This document shows positions 53,316 to 63,191 of a DNA stretch of 64,000 nt, one piece after another. The stretch lies in NCBI GenBank assembly GCA_020636475.1, contig JACJXU010000004.1:131961-195960 (forward strand), given 5' to 3'. The translations under genes were made by a program, and so were the position numbers. The stretch is from Chitinophagales bacterium. GTDB lineage: Bacteria > Bacteroidota > Bacteroidia > Chitinophagales > UBA2359. The notes under the pieces are model-generated. The model was not told where the DNA came from. It saw only the letters and a program-made list of their open reading frames with translations, and searched no databases. Position 1 is the stretch's first letter; the number at the start of each line of letters is the position of its first letter.

Positions 53316-56300
53316 TTATTCTTTTATAAATTTTCGGGTGAAAATATTTTGTGCAGTTTTAATTTGTAACAGATATACGCCTGTCGGCAAATCGCTGATG
53401 GATATTGAGAAAGAATTATTGCCAATTTGCGCGCTTGTAGTCTGGGTGGACTGTTGTCGTCCGCTTACATCAAAGACCGAAATAGTTACTTGCTGGGCAT
53501 TGGCACTGGTAAAATAACTTATAATGTTTTCGCGGGCAGGAACAGGTACTATTTGTAGCAGTTGGTCGGATATATTTGTATTGTGTATCATCACTACTTG
53601 TGTTGATTGTATTTTGCCATTCGCATCATACTCATCTACCCGATAATAATTTTTTCCTGCAACAAAATTTTTGTCCGCGTAGGCATACTGTTGTAAACTT
53701 TGGGAATTGCCTTTTGCTTTTTGGCGATTTATCTCGCTAAAGTTTATGCCGTCGTAGGCACGCATCAAAGCAAAATAATCGCTGTTGGTTTCGGAAGCCG
53801 TAGTCCACGTTAAAATATTTCCTTCGGGCGTTTTTTCTCCTTTAAACGATAAAAACTCAACCGCCGTAGGTCCTTCGCAACTAACGCCCGCAACAGTTAT
53901 TTTTTCGGTGCAAGTAGCATCAACAATACTGCTAATTGTATAGTGAATATCTGTTCCCACAGCATAAGGTCCGTCAATGAGGAAGTTGCCCGACAAACCA
54001 TTGTAGCCATTGTCCGAACTGATGGCAAATTCTGTTTCGTTATCCTTGTTAAGGGTAAAAGTAACTGTAAATTGCTGCGCATCTACATTACAAGAAACTT
54101 CATAACTTACCGTCAAATTGCAATTAGGCGGCGGAATATCGTTTACAATTACTTGTGTAAAATCCTCATCGCCAACAGTTTGTATAGCACTTGGCGAATT
54201 TGCTTCTACCGAAGCCATATTTACAAAACTTTGCGTTACGTTCTCAAGCGCACACTCGTAAGCATACGACTCACCTACTGCCAGCGTAGCAATGCTTTGG
54301 TTGCAGTTGGGGCTTAGTGGGTCGCTAACTTCAATGTTTTCCAAAGGTGTTTCGCCTGTATTCGTTACGGTAATGCTAAAGTTGGCAGTTTCACCATTAT
54401 CAATAAACTGTATATCGCTTCCCGAAACGGCTGTTTTGTTAATGGAAATAGCCGCTTGTAAGACTTCTACCCAAGTATCGTCAGAAGCAGTAAGCGTTTT
54501 GTTTGTACCATAAGTAGCACTTACGGTAGCTATGTTGGCAAAATCGTTGGTTACATTTGTTTGTGCGCAAGTGTAACTAACTGTTTCGCCTGCGGCTAAG
54601 TTTCCAACAAATTGCGCGCAGCCTTCGCATTGAGGGTCGGTTACATTTACATTTTGCAAATCAACGTCACCATTGTTGGTAATAGTTATCATAAAATTAG
54701 CTGTACCGCCATAATCAATAGTTTGTGTGTCGGTGCCATCGGCAGCTGTTTTGCTGATAGCAATAGCCGGATGAACTACCGTAACGGCAGTTTCATCGTT
54801 ATCATTTACGGCATTCCCTCCCGAAGCAGGTTCGGCGGAAACATACGCGGTATTAATAAAATTGGCATTTACGGCATTTTTATTACAAGTGTAACTGTAG
54901 GTTTGCCCTACTGCCAAACTTGCTAAGGTAAAATCGCAACTGCTACAACTTGGGTCGGATACTACAATATTGGACAAATTCATATTGCCGGAATTGGTGA
55001 GTGTAATCAAAAATTGTGCAGTTCCGCCGGCTAATACGTTTTGGTTGTCGCTGCCGTCTGTGGCTGTTTTTTCTATATTAATGCTTGGCTGAAGTACCGT
55101 AACTTCTGTTGCGTCCATATCCATTACGGCATCACCGCCGCCAAACGGCATTGCCGTAGCCAAAGCAATATTGGTGTAAGATGCTTCTACATTTTCCTGT
55201 GTACAAATATAGCTTACCGTTTGCCCTACTGCCAGCGAACTGAAGGCAGCGTAGCAATCAATGGATAATGTATCTTGCACATAAATATTAAACAAACTTA
55301 CATTGCCAGTATTGGTTACTTCTATTTTGAAATGTGCTGTTCCTCCGGGAGCTATGTTTTGGTTTTCGCTTCCATCTAAAGCCGTTTTTTCCACTTGAAT
55401 AGCCGGAGATGTAGCTAAAATTACTTGTGTATCGTCTGTATCGTTTACGGCAAGTGTGCTTCCGGGCGCGTAGGCTGTAACAGTTGCTACATTGGTAAAT
55501 CCGTCCATTACATTGGTGGTTAGACAATTAAAAGAATACGATTCGCCAACGGACAAATTTCCTATATTTTGGTCGCAATCGGTATTATCCAGAATATCCG
55601 ATACATATACGTTATTCAAATCCACATCTCCCGTATTGGTAACAGTTATTACAAAATAAACTGTGGCTCCGGGAACCGTGTATAAAATATCCGTTCCGTT
55701 AAGATTATTTATTTCAATATCTACGGCAGGATTATTTAATAAAATTTGGGTATTGTCGCTATCAGAAACGGCAAATCCACCACCTTGAGGCGTGGCTTGT
55801 ACAGAAGCTACATTGGTAAACGGACTCAATATATTGTTTGCACTACAAGTGTAAGAAGTGCTTTCTCCAACACCCAGCAAAGCAATGGTCGTGTTATTAC
55901 AATTTGGTGAGAGAGCATCGCTTACGGTAATATTTTCCAAGGCAATATCTCCTGTATTTGTAACAGTTATTGCGAATTGTGCAGTAGCTCCGGGCGAAAT
56001 TGTTTGGCTGTCGCTTTGGTCGGCGGCAGTTTTTTCTATACTAATTGCCGGATTTGCCAATGTAATCCAAGTATCGTCACTATCTGAAACAGCACTACCT
56101 AAAACCACAGGTGTTGCCGAAACATTGATAGTATTTATAAATGCCGCCGTAACATTCGATTGGCTGCAATAATAGTTTACGGTTTCGCCAACGGCTAAAG
56201 TAGGAATTGTGTTATTACAATCCGCACTTAGCGGGTCATTAAGTATAATATTATTCAAATCGGCATCGCCTGTATTACTAACACTTATCCAAAATCCGGC

Positions 56301-57971
56301 AGTGCCGCCGGGCGCAACAGCTTGTGTGTCTGTGGTATGGGTTTCATCGGCAGATTTTTGCACCGAAATTTGGCAGTTGTGAATGGTAAATATCACATTT
56401 TCCGACAAAGCCCCGCAAGAAGAAGGTGGCGGAATGGTATAAGTAAAAGTATAATTTCCGGCAGTGGCTCCGTTGGGGTCGAAAGTTCCGGCGAGTGCAT
56501 TAAAAGTTCCACCCGAAGGATTGGCAGCTGCTGCCGTCCACGAACCATCGTCTGTTTCATCGGTAAGATTTCCAAATAAATCAATTACACTCAATCCGCT
56601 ATTGCTGCTACAAAATGCAGGAATTGGCGAAGCAGTACCCGGACAGCCACCCGCATTGACAAAAACGGTTACGCTATCCTGATAAACACAAGTACCAATA
56701 GTTGCGGTGCAAGTATAAGTGGTTGTTTCGGTGGGCGTTGCGACTGGATTAGGTGCATTGGGATTGGATAAGCCCGTTGTAGGACTCCAACTATAGGTAA
56801 ATGCAACGCCTGTAGCACTAATGGTAGTACTTTGTCCTAAATCTATTGTGACATCCGGTGAGGCAACGATGGGCAGCTGGTCTAATATTTCTACTTCGGC
56901 AGTTGATACAACAGGTACGCCGCCACAAATTATGCCACTTTCTACCGTAATGCTCAATATTTCCGAGCCTTCGGCAATGCCGTCATCTATAAAAGATACT
57001 TGGTAGGTAACGGACATTTGTCCGGCAGGAATAACTAAGGGTGTAGGAAAAGGATTGATGAAATCGGCTCCTTCGGTAGCTGTTCCGCCAAAGGTATAAA
57101 CAATGGGCAAATCGCTTGCTGTATTAGCATCGCCACGCGTAAAGGTAAATTCAGCATTGATGCAAGACTCCATAGAACTATTGTAAGAAGAAGGCACCGG
57201 ACTTGCGGTAACATTGATAATTGGTGTTTCCAAACTTTCTGCTTCAATGAATGTAGCCGTATCTAATGCAGAATCAATCGCATCGGCAACACCGAGTTTT
57301 AAATGATAAGTTTGACAAGGTACAACCGCAATGGCAGCTTGTAGTACTGCCGTAAAACCATCTAATCCTACTGTTACGCCGCCAGTGTTATCTATGTAAT
57401 ACTGACTATTGTCCACATTATTCAAATTATTAATGGTTACAGGGATGTTTGTTCCGGGAATGAGCGCAATATTCATACTGTTGTAGTTTCCTCCGCCGGG
57501 ATTGGGTCCGCTGATAAATAATCCAAATGCATCATTGAACTGATCTACAAACTCCAAGTACTCTTCCGACCCAAAAACGTAGTTGAAAGTAAGTACATTG
57601 CCATAAGGCGTAACATCAAACTCCAGCACACAGGCATCATTAGTGGTTTCGCCTGACAAGGCAGACAAGTTAGCATCGCCGCTGCCGCCTAAATCGGAAC
57701 TGGTACCACCGTCAATATTGGGACCTACTAAGTCGGCAACCAGACCGGTACAAAGTACAATTCCTGAGTCCATACCAATATTGGAGGCAGTACCATCGAA
57801 AGTACCGGAAGCTCCGCTTGGGCAATTTAGAAAAGCGTTGGAAATACTTACGCCGTTTCCTACCAATGATTCGGCAAGCGTAGTAGCGTTTGATTGGTTG
57901 GTTACTTGTAATTGTGCTCTTAATCCTATTAAATTTAACGACAATAAGATAACTATAAGTTTTGTTTTCAT
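53316..57971 (-). CDS. large T9SS-secreted protein with choice-of-anchor L, Calx-beta-like and seven DUF11-like repeats
   Basis: 1551 residues from ATG 57971 (MKTKLIVILLSLNLIGLRAQ signal peptide); ATG 57989 is in frame 6 codons earlier. Order: choice-of-anchor L domain (about 20-240; LTFNYVFGSEEY), Calx-beta-like domain (about 245-365; GTATEGADF), an Ig/PKD-like domain, then seven repeats of about 100 residues, each starting like ISIEKTAADG and containing VTNTGD and a Cys pair; last, a type A T9SS sorting domain (ending in TGVYLLQIKTAQNIFTRKFIKE, about 1490-1551). Probably an extracellular adhesin or surface filament. No partner gene is near. The repeats are divergent in DNA, so old. Confidence 0.86.
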   Translation of the reverse strand: MKTKLIVILLSLNLIGLRAQLQVTNQSNATTLAESLVGNGVSISNAFLNCPSGASGTFDGTASNIGMDSGIVLCTGLVADLVGPNIDGGTSSDLGGSGDANLSALSGETTNDACVLEFDVTPYGNVLTFNYVFGSEEYLEFVDQFNDAFGLFISGPNPGGGNYNSMNIALIPGTNIPVTINNLNNVDNSQYYIDNTGGVTVGLDGFTAVLQAAIAVVPCQTYHLKLGVADAIDSALDTATFIEAESLETPIINVTASPVPSSYNSSMESCINAEFTFTRGDANTASDLPIVYTFGGTATEGADFINPFPTPLVIPAGQMSVTYQVSFIDDGIAEGSEILSITVESGIICGGVPVVSTAEVEILDQLPIVASPDVTIDLGQSTTISATGVAFTYSWSPTTGLSNPNAPNPVATPTETTTYTCTATIGTCVYQDSVTVFVNAGGCPGTASPIPAFCSSNSGLSVIDLFGNLTDETDDGSWTAAAANPSGGTFNALAGTFDPNGATAGNYTFTYTIPPPSSCGALSENVIFTIHNCQISVQKSADETHTTDTQAVAPGGTAGFWISVSNTGDADLNNIILNDPLSADCNNTIPTLAVGETVNYYCSQSNVTAAFINTINVSATPVVLGSAVSDSDDTWITLANPAISIEKTAADQSDSQTISPGATAQFAITVTNTGDIALENITVSDALSPNCNNTTIALLGVGESTSYTCSANNILSPFTNVASVQATPQGGGFAVSDSDNTQILLNNPAVDIEINNLNGTDILYTVPGATVYFVITVTNTGDVDLNNVYVSDILDNTDCDQNIGNLSVGESYSFNCLTTNVMDGFTNVATVTAYAPGSTLAVNDTDDTQVILATSPAIQVEKTALDGSENQNIAPGGTAHFKIEVTNTGNVSLFNIYVQDTLSIDCYAAFSSLAVGQTVSYICTQENVEASYTNIALATAMPFGGGDAVMDMDATEVTVLQPSINIEKTATDGSDNQNVLAGGTAQFLITLTNSGNMNLSNIVVSDPSCSSCDFTLASLAVGQTYSYTCNKNAVNANFINTAYVSAEPASGGNAVNDNDETAVTVVHPAIAISKTAADGTDTQTIDYGGTANFMITITNNGDVDLQNVNVTDPQCEGCAQFVGNLAAGETVSYTCAQTNVTNDFANIATVSATYGTNKTLTASDDTWVEVLQAAISINKTAVSGSDIQFIDNGETANFSITVTNTGETPLENIEVSDPLSPNCNQSIATLAVGESYAYECALENVTQSFVNMASVEANSPSAIQTVGDEDFTQVIVNDIPPPNCNLTVSYEVSCNVDAQQFTVTFTLNKDNETEFAISSDNGYNGLSGNFLIDGPYAVGTDIHYTISSIVDATCTEKITVAGVSCEGPTAVEFLSFKGEKTPEGNILTWTTASETNSDYFALMRAYDGINFSEINRQKAKGNSQSLQQYAYADKNFVAGKNYYRVDEYDANGKIQSTQVVMIHNTNISDQLLQIVPVPARENIISYFTSANAQQVTISVFDVSGRQQSTQTTSAQIGNNSFSISISDLPTGVYLLQIKTAQNIFTRKFIKE

Positions 57972-58037
57972 AGTATAAGTTTTACTCATAGAGTTTTTAA
58001 TAAAAAGTGGTACGAAAAAATTTTCGTGTCACCTTCA

Positions 58038-58045
58038 CAAAGATA
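58038..58045 (-). promoter_or_regulatory. candidate -7 box of the DUF11 protein gene
   Basis: TATCTTTG on the minus strand, about 50-70 bases upstream of the two possible ATGs. No clear -33 TTG at the normal spacing. Confidence 0.4.
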
Positions 58046-58134
58046 ACAAAATATCCTGTATTATATGGTTTTTCTATAAAAAAAATATTTTTTTACAAAA
58101 AACAGACAATACAATATATATTCAAAAACTTCTC

Positions 58135-59571
58135 CTAAGCAAGTTCTCTCTCAATGCGCGCAATAATTGCCAGCGACATAAACAAAAACGGACCCAAGGC
58201 ATCGGCTTCCACCAAATCGCCAACCAACAATACTACGCACATTATCATAAGCGAAACAGTCGCTGCCAACAATAATTTTTGCTGCCCACTACTAATATTT
58301 TTTCGATGATACGCTTTTTGCGCATATAATAATCCGGCAAAAATTAATGCCATAAAAATAAGAAATCCCGGCACACCTTGTTCCAGCAACACCAATAAGT
58401 AGTACAAGTGTACTGTCGATTGTTCTTCGTTATCACTCACATAAGTTTCAAACATACTTGAGGTATATGATTTGTAATACGAAGCAAAAGTAGCCGGACC
58501 AAAACCATGCAAGGGATACACGGCACTCATCCGAAATCCGGCAATCCAGCGATACACACGTTCCATCGCCGACATATCCGTAAGTTCTATAGTAGCTTCC
58601 AAATGGTCGGAAAAGTTTTTGTGGTGCAAAGTCGTATCGTAATTCGGCGCATAATCCACAAACCGATTATTGGTACTCAAATACAAAACTCCGACTACTG
58701 CCCCTACACTTACCAACAGCAAAACGGCAGGAATAAGTTTGTTTTTTATCAGCCAAATAGCCACCGGAATAATTGCCAATGCCACATACGCCGCGCGTGT
58801 ATAAGACAAAGCAATTGCCAGCACCATTATCAGCATGGACGCATCTATAAACAAACGCGCCAAGCTATTTTTTTTAAAACTGCTGCGCAAAAGAAGTGCG
58901 TAAGGGAAAATAAGCACCTGAAAAGTAGCATAATCCACATGATTGGCAAAAAACGGCGTAACGGATTTGTTTACAAATTCAAAATCGAAATTCAATGCCA
59001 TTTGTCTGAGTAATGCCTGCATATCCACCAATACCGTAGCCAACAACAAGCCCCACAGCAAGGGTTTAAAATGCTCGTCATTTTTTACATAGAGTGCCGT
59101 CATAAACCCAAAAGGAACTAAAAACCAAGTTTTGGCAATCAGAAACTTAAACGAAATTTCCCAGTTTTGAGACATTATTGCGGCAAAAAGAATCCACAAC
59201 CAATGCAGTATAAGCAAATAAAAAATAGGCTGCCGCCAAAATTTTTGCCTTGCAATATTTGTTTTTACCAATAAAAGCAGGAAAAAACAAGCACTCAGCA
59301 ATATCATCAAGCCTTCGGAAGGAAAAGCCAAGCCCATTCCCCCAAAATCTAAATCGATAGACAAAGGCAAAGAGGCTACCAACAAAAAGTACAAGTATTT
59401 CAGCTCCGAAAAAACCGCCATTACACCAACTGCCAGCACCGGCAATGCCAAAAAGTACGGCGTATCGAAGCCGATGCTCAGCAAAACCGCCAGCAAACAC
59501 AAAACTCCTATACCGTACAAAAGTTTTACGGCAAAAGCATTAAGCGGTTGTTTTGTGGCAGAAAATAGCAA
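58135..59571 (-). CDS. O-antigen ligase/polymerase family membrane protein (Wzy_C)
   Basis: 478 residues with about 12 hydrophobic segments. The large periplasmic loop (about 320-380) with RVYRWIAGFRMSAVYPLHGFGPATF is typical of the Wzy/WaaL superfamily, and the ALSYTRAAYVALAII block precedes it. Members polymerise repeat units or ligate O-antigen to lipid A on the periplasmic side. It sits in a minus-strand run with a Wzz-like protein and a flippase, so polymerisation of a surface polysaccharide is the likely role. Confidence 0.82.
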   Translation of the reverse strand: MLFSATKQPLNAFAVKLLYGIGVLCLLAVLLSIGFDTPYFLALPVLAVGVMAVFSELKYLYFLLVASLPLSIDLDFGGMGLAFPSEGLMILLSACFFLLLLVKTNIARQKFWRQPIFYLLILHWLWILFAAIMSQNWEISFKFLIAKTWFLVPFGFMTALYVKNDEHFKPLLWGLLLATVLVDMQALLRQMALNFDFEFVNKSVTPFFANHVDYATFQVLIFPYALLLRSSFKKNSLARLFIDASMLIMVLAIALSYTRAAYVALAIIPVAIWLIKNKLIPAVLLLVSVGAVVGVLYLSTNNRFVDYAPNYDTTLHHKNFSDHLEATIELTDMSAMERVYRWIAGFRMSAVYPLHGFGPATFASYYKSYTSSMFETYVSDNEEQSTVHLYYLLVLLEQGVPGFLIFMALIFAGLLYAQKAYHRKNISSGQQKLLLAATVSLMIMCVVLLVGDLVEADALGPFLFMSLAIIARIERELA

Positions 59572-59595
59572 GGATTTGCGGTTTTAATACAATAA

Positions 59596-60474
59596 TTATT
59601 TGCCTTGCGACTTGCGATAAGCAGCAAATTTTTCCACAAAAACCGCCGCCACACACATTACGATAAACGTAAACAATGCCGCCCCAATAACAATAAGCGA
59701 ACGCACAGGTTTGTCTTTGCGCACCGCCGGACTCGCCATTTCTATAAAGTATAAACTCGAAAGAGGTTTGCTCAACAAGGCTTGCGTTTCGGTAAGGTTT
59801 TGTTGCAAACTGTTTAGGGTTTCCATATTGCTTCCAATCAACGAGCTAAGCAAATTGGTGCTTAAAGTATCTTTGGGATTATTGCGCACAATATTTTGTA
59901 CGCTGTCGCGCAAAGTATTAATAGTTGTTTCAATTTTATTGTATTCTGTTTGCAAAATGGGCAACAGTTCTCTTTTTTTATCAAAAATGAGTGCAATGTT
60001 CAAGGAATCAATCTTATAAGCAATGGCATTGCTCATCGCTGCGGCAAACTGCGGGTCTTTGTCCAACACGGCCACATCTACTGCACCCAAAGCATTTTTA
60101 CTAATTTCATAATTGCTTTGGAGTTTTTTCACCACTTTAAACTGTTTCAGCGCGGAAGTAGTGTCTATGTCGTAATGCTTGTACAAATCAAATTTATCAA
60201 TCAAGTAGCCATACATCATTCCCGAAGTGCCCAAAGAAATAACACGGTCAATATCTTCTTTGCCGCCGAACATATAAAAATCGGACTTTATCCCTTCTTT
60301 GGGAAAAACCGAATTTCGGTCCAACATCAAAGGATTGGCGGGCTTGAAAGAACACACCGATTTATAATAATTGGGCATAAACAGCGAAATACCTGCCGCC
60401 GCAAGAGCTACGATAAAACTTGCGCCCAAAATTATTTTGGCATATTTTAATAAAATATCTAATAGTTCAAACAT
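59596..60474 (-). CDS. Wzz-type chain-length regulator
   Basis: 292 residues with one hydrophobic segment at each end (about 14-33 and 258-280), the standard topology of Wzz/PCP proteins, and a central helical periplasmic domain (40-250, coiled coil at 170-240, ETQALLSKPLSSLYFIEMASPAV near the end). The PxxP-like segment PAVRKDKPVRSLIVI before the second membrane helix is typical. It sets the length of polymer made by the neighbouring Wzy-like enzyme. Between the wzy- and wzx-like genes. Confidence 0.85.
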   Translation of the reverse strand: MFELLDILLKYAKIILGASFIVALAAAGISLFMPNYYKSVCSFKPANPLMLDRNSVFPKEGIKSDFYMFGGKEDIDRVISLGTSGMMYGYLIDKFDLYKHYDIDTTSALKQFKVVKKLQSNYEISKNALGAVDVAVLDKDPQFAAAMSNAIAYKIDSLNIALIFDKKRELLPILQTEYNKIETTINTLRDSVQNIVRNNPKDTLSTNLLSSLIGSNMETLNSLQQNLTETQALLSKPLSSLYFIEMASPAVRKDKPVRSLIVIGAALFTFIVMCVAAVFVEKFAAYRKSQGK

Positions 60475-60543
60475 AATTTATGCAGAATAAAAAATACAAT
60501 GAATTAGCTTTTTTAAAGGGAGCAAAGATACAAATTTAGCCCT

Positions 60544-61965
60544 CTAATAAATGGCTTTTAGTTGCGTTACAGAAATAATTCTAAAAACAAAAGATAATAC
60601 AATAGTCGCAATGGTTGCAAAACACAGCGCAATTATCCAATGCCAAGGCGCAAAAATACTCAGGTAAAAAATACCCACGCTACCCAAAATCCACAACAAC
60701 AACTTTAGCCCCAAGCGATAATTTATTTTCCAGCCATAATAATACATACACGCGCCCAACTCTACCAATCCTACACTACTCATGGTAAGTACCGAAATCC
60801 AAGCAGCCGCTAATGCGCCATAAAGCGGAATAAGCAAAAGGTTCAAGCCTACATTTAACAAAGCCGCGGCGAGACTTATGTATAGCAAAAAACGCAACTT
60901 TTTATCGGCAGTAAGCAGCACACCATACACATAGCACAAGCCCCAGCCCGGCAACGCACACATTATAGCCGTACATACCGCCGCAGAATAGGCAGTAGCT
61001 TGCGGATATAGAAAAGGCATTATTTTAGAACTATAAAAAACACTCCCTATCGCCAGCGAGCTACACAACACAAACATCATTTTTCCCGAAAAACCTGCCA
61101 ACGAAAGTACATTTTCCTTCTTTTGCAGCAAGCGCGCATACATAGGCAACAGCATAGTACCCACCAGCAAAAGTAGTTGATTTACAGCATCTTGCAAACG
61201 ATACGCACTGGCGTAAATACCTGCCGCTTCTTTGCCACTTATGCGTTCCAACACCACTGCATCAGAGCGCATATACACACTCATTAACAACACCAAAGCG
61301 GCATACGGCAAGCCGCGTTTTAATAAGGGCAAAAACAAGCGGGGCTTAAACTTTACGCCCGAAAAATTGAACGATTGATATAAAAAATAAAACGCAATTC
61401 CTACGGTAAGCAAATACGCCGCCGTTTGTAGTAGCGCAAACAAATTGATGGTGAGCCAATCGGAAAAAAAGTAAATAATAATTCCTCCGGCAATAATAAC
61501 CAACAATCGGTCTAATACAGAAATAACGCCATCGCGCTTGAACATGTGCAAGGCACCAAGATTAGAGCGAAAATAACTGATAAAACCCAACAATACCTGA
61601 TTGAAAATTAAAATCCCCAACAATACCATTTGTTCATAATGATACCCCAACAACCAGCCCGCCGCAAACACCAATGCCGCAAACACACCCGACAACAAGA
61701 CTTTGAGTGCTAAAATATTAGGAAAATACAATGCCAAAAGATGATTATTGCCTGCCACTACCTTAGTATTGTGATAATACAAACCCATATCCAGCAATAT
61801 TTGGAACAAAATGCACAGATTTAGCAAAGCAAAATAACTTCCATACGATGTGGCTCCGCAGATATTTTGTACATTTCGGTCAATGCCAAATATCCAAACT
61901 GATTTTACCAAAATATTGAGTAAAACCACAAAACCTAAGTTGCCAATAAAAAAGGATTTTTTCAT
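60544..61965 (-). CDS. polysaccharide flippase (Wzx/MATE-like)
   Basis: About 473 residues from the internal ATG at 61965 (MKKSFFIGNLGFVVLLNILVKSVWIFG in pieces); an ATG at 61998 directly after the gmhA stop codon would add MRQLGSPKFFA and is also plausible. About 12-14 membrane segments and the Wzx-typical GLYYHNTKVVAGN-type block. Moves lipid-linked sugar units across the inner membrane. Operon neighbour of wzz- and wzy-like genes and of gmhA. Confidence 0.85.
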   Translation of the reverse strand: MKKSFFIGNLGFVVLLNILVKSVWIFGIDRNVQNICGATSYGSYFALLNLCILFQILLDMGLYYHNTKVVAGNNHLLALYFPNILALKVLLSGVFAALVFAAGWLLGYHYEQMVLLGILIFNQVLLGFISYFRSNLGALHMFKRDGVISVLDRLLVIIAGGIIIYFFSDWLTINLFALLQTAAYLLTVGIAFYFLYQSFNFSGVKFKPRLFLPLLKRGLPYAALVLLMSVYMRSDAVVLERISGKEAAGIYASAYRLQDAVNQLLLLVGTMLLPMYARLLQKKENVLSLAGFSGKMMFVLCSSLAIGSVFYSSKIMPFLYPQATAYSAAVCTAIMCALPGWGLCYVYGVLLTADKKLRFLLYISLAAALLNVGLNLLLIPLYGALAAAWISVLTMSSVGLVELGACMYYYGWKINYRLGLKLLLWILGSVGIFYLSIFAPWHWIIALCFATIATIVLSFVFRIISVTQLKAIY

Positions 61966-61998
61966 TGCGAAAAACTTCGGAGACCCCAATTGTCTCAT

Positions 61999-62586
61999 TT
62001 AATTAGCTTCGGGAAAAAGTACCTCTTCCAACCATGCACACCAAATATGCCCAATAAGAATATGACACTCCTGAATACGTGGCGTATCGCCTGCGGGAAC
62101 ATTTACCAGCACATCGCAGTAATCGTGCAGTTTTCCGCCACTGCTGCCTGTCAGTCCAATTACGTGCATCCCTTGAGCCTTTGCCACTTGTGCCGCCTGT
62201 AATATGGACGGCGAATTGCCCGAAGTAGAAATAGCTACCAATACATCATTGGGTTTTCCTGCTGCTTCTACCATACGTGCAAAAGCATAATCGTAGCCAA
62301 AATCGTTGGCAACTGCTGTAAGAAACGACCCATTTACATGCAAAGCCTCCGCAAAAAGAGCTTTTCTGTTTTTATAAAATCGCCCCGAAAGCTCCGCCGC
62401 CAAGTGCTGTGCATCAGCCGCCGAGCCGCCATTGCCACAAAAAAGCACCTTCCCCGCTTGTTCAAAACTTGTCCGCATCAGTTTTGCTGCCGCTACAATT
62501 CTATGCTGCAAAGCTGCATCGGCAAGTACATTTTGTTTTACTTGTATCGAATCGGCAAAGGCTTTGGTAATATATTGTATTTCCAC
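61999..62586 (-). CDS. gmhA: D-sedoheptulose 7-phosphate isomerase
   Basis: 195 residues. SIS-fold enzyme that makes D-glycero-D-manno-heptose 7-phosphate for LPS core and S-layer glycans. Visible residues: CGNGGSAADAQHLAAELSGRF (in parts) with the metal-site His and Glu, ISTSGNSPSI for phosphate binding, and TPRIQECHILIGHIWC with the other Zn ligands. First gene of the minus-strand polysaccharide unit. TAACTTTG-type box at 62619-62626. Confidence 0.93.
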   Translation of the reverse strand: MEIQYITKAFADSIQVKQNVLADAALQHRIVAAAKLMRTSFEQAGKVLFCGNGGSAADAQHLAAELSGRFYKNRKALFAEALHVNGSFLTAVANDFGYDYAFARMVEAAGKPNDVLVAISTSGNSPSILQAAQVAKAQGMHVIGLTGSSGGKLHDYCDVLVNVPAGDTPRIQECHILIGHIWCAWLEEVLFPEAN

Positions 62587-62618
62587 AATAAAAAATTATC
62601 TTATTTAGAAAAGAAAAA

Positions 62619-62626
62619 CAAAGTTA
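62619..62626 (-). promoter_or_regulatory. candidate -7 box of the gmhA-polysaccharide unit
   Basis: TAACTTTG on the minus strand, 33 bases from the gmhA start, and back to back with the ridA promoter. No clear TTG at normal spacing. Confidence 0.4.
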
Positions 62627-62678
62627 CAGGTATTTTCGTTTTCATTGGCTATTCAATATCGCTTTAGCAAAGAAACAC

Positions 62679-62686
62679 TATCTTTG
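62679..62686 (+). promoter_or_regulatory. -7 box of the ridA-like gene
   Basis: TATCTTTG, 25 bases before the start codon. A well-matched TTG is not present upstream. Confidence 0.5.
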
Positions 62687-62711
62687 TAAAAAGTAAGTAT
62701 TATAGTACAAA

Positions 62712-63152
62712 ATGACAACAAAAAACACACCTCAAAGCATTGACACCACCCAAGCCCCGGCTCCTGTAGGCGCGTACCCGCATGCGCGCAAAGTGGGCAA
62801 TTTGTTATTTTTATCGGGTATTGGTCCCAGAGCCGCCGGCAAGCAAACCAATATTATTCCCGGTTTGGAAATAGACGCACGTGGCAATTTTGTGCAATTC
62901 GACTTTGCCGCACAAGTGCATGCCGTTTTTGCCAATGTACGCACCGTATTGGAAGCCGCCGGAAGTCGCTGGGAAAACTTGGTGGACATTACCGTTTTTT
63001 TGGTGAACATGCAGCGCGACTTTAATACATTTAATACAATTTATGCCGAATATTTCCCCGAAAACGGACCCTGCCGCACAACAGTTGCCATCAGCAGTTT
63101 GCCTACGCCTATTGCCATAGAACTAAAATGTATTGCAACGCTCGGCGACTAA
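62712..63152 (+). CDS. RidA family protein, 2-aminomuconate deaminase-like
   Basis: 146 residues, RidA/YjgF fold. Blocks VGAYPHARKVGNLLFLSGIGPR, AQVHAVFANVRTVLEAAGSRWENLVDITVFL (quoted in pieces) and CRTTVAISSLPTPIAIELKC place it closer to 2-aminomuconate deaminases than to the imine deaminase RidA, which is shorter (about 125). The Arg in CRTTVA is the conserved carboxylate contact. It would release ammonia from 2-aminomuconate in aromatic (kynurenine/2-aminophenol) breakdown. 39 bases upstream of recR. Confidence 0.82.
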   Translation: MTTKNTPQSIDTTQAPAPVGAYPHARKVGNLLFLSGIGPRAAGKQTNIIPGLEIDARGNFVQFDFAAQVHAVFANVRTVLEAAGSRWENLVDITVFLVNMQRDFNTFNTIYAEYFPENGPCRTTVAISSLPTPIAIELKCIATLGD

Positions 63153-63191
63153 AAATGTGTCCTTTCGCAGCAAAATATTAATTGATAATCC

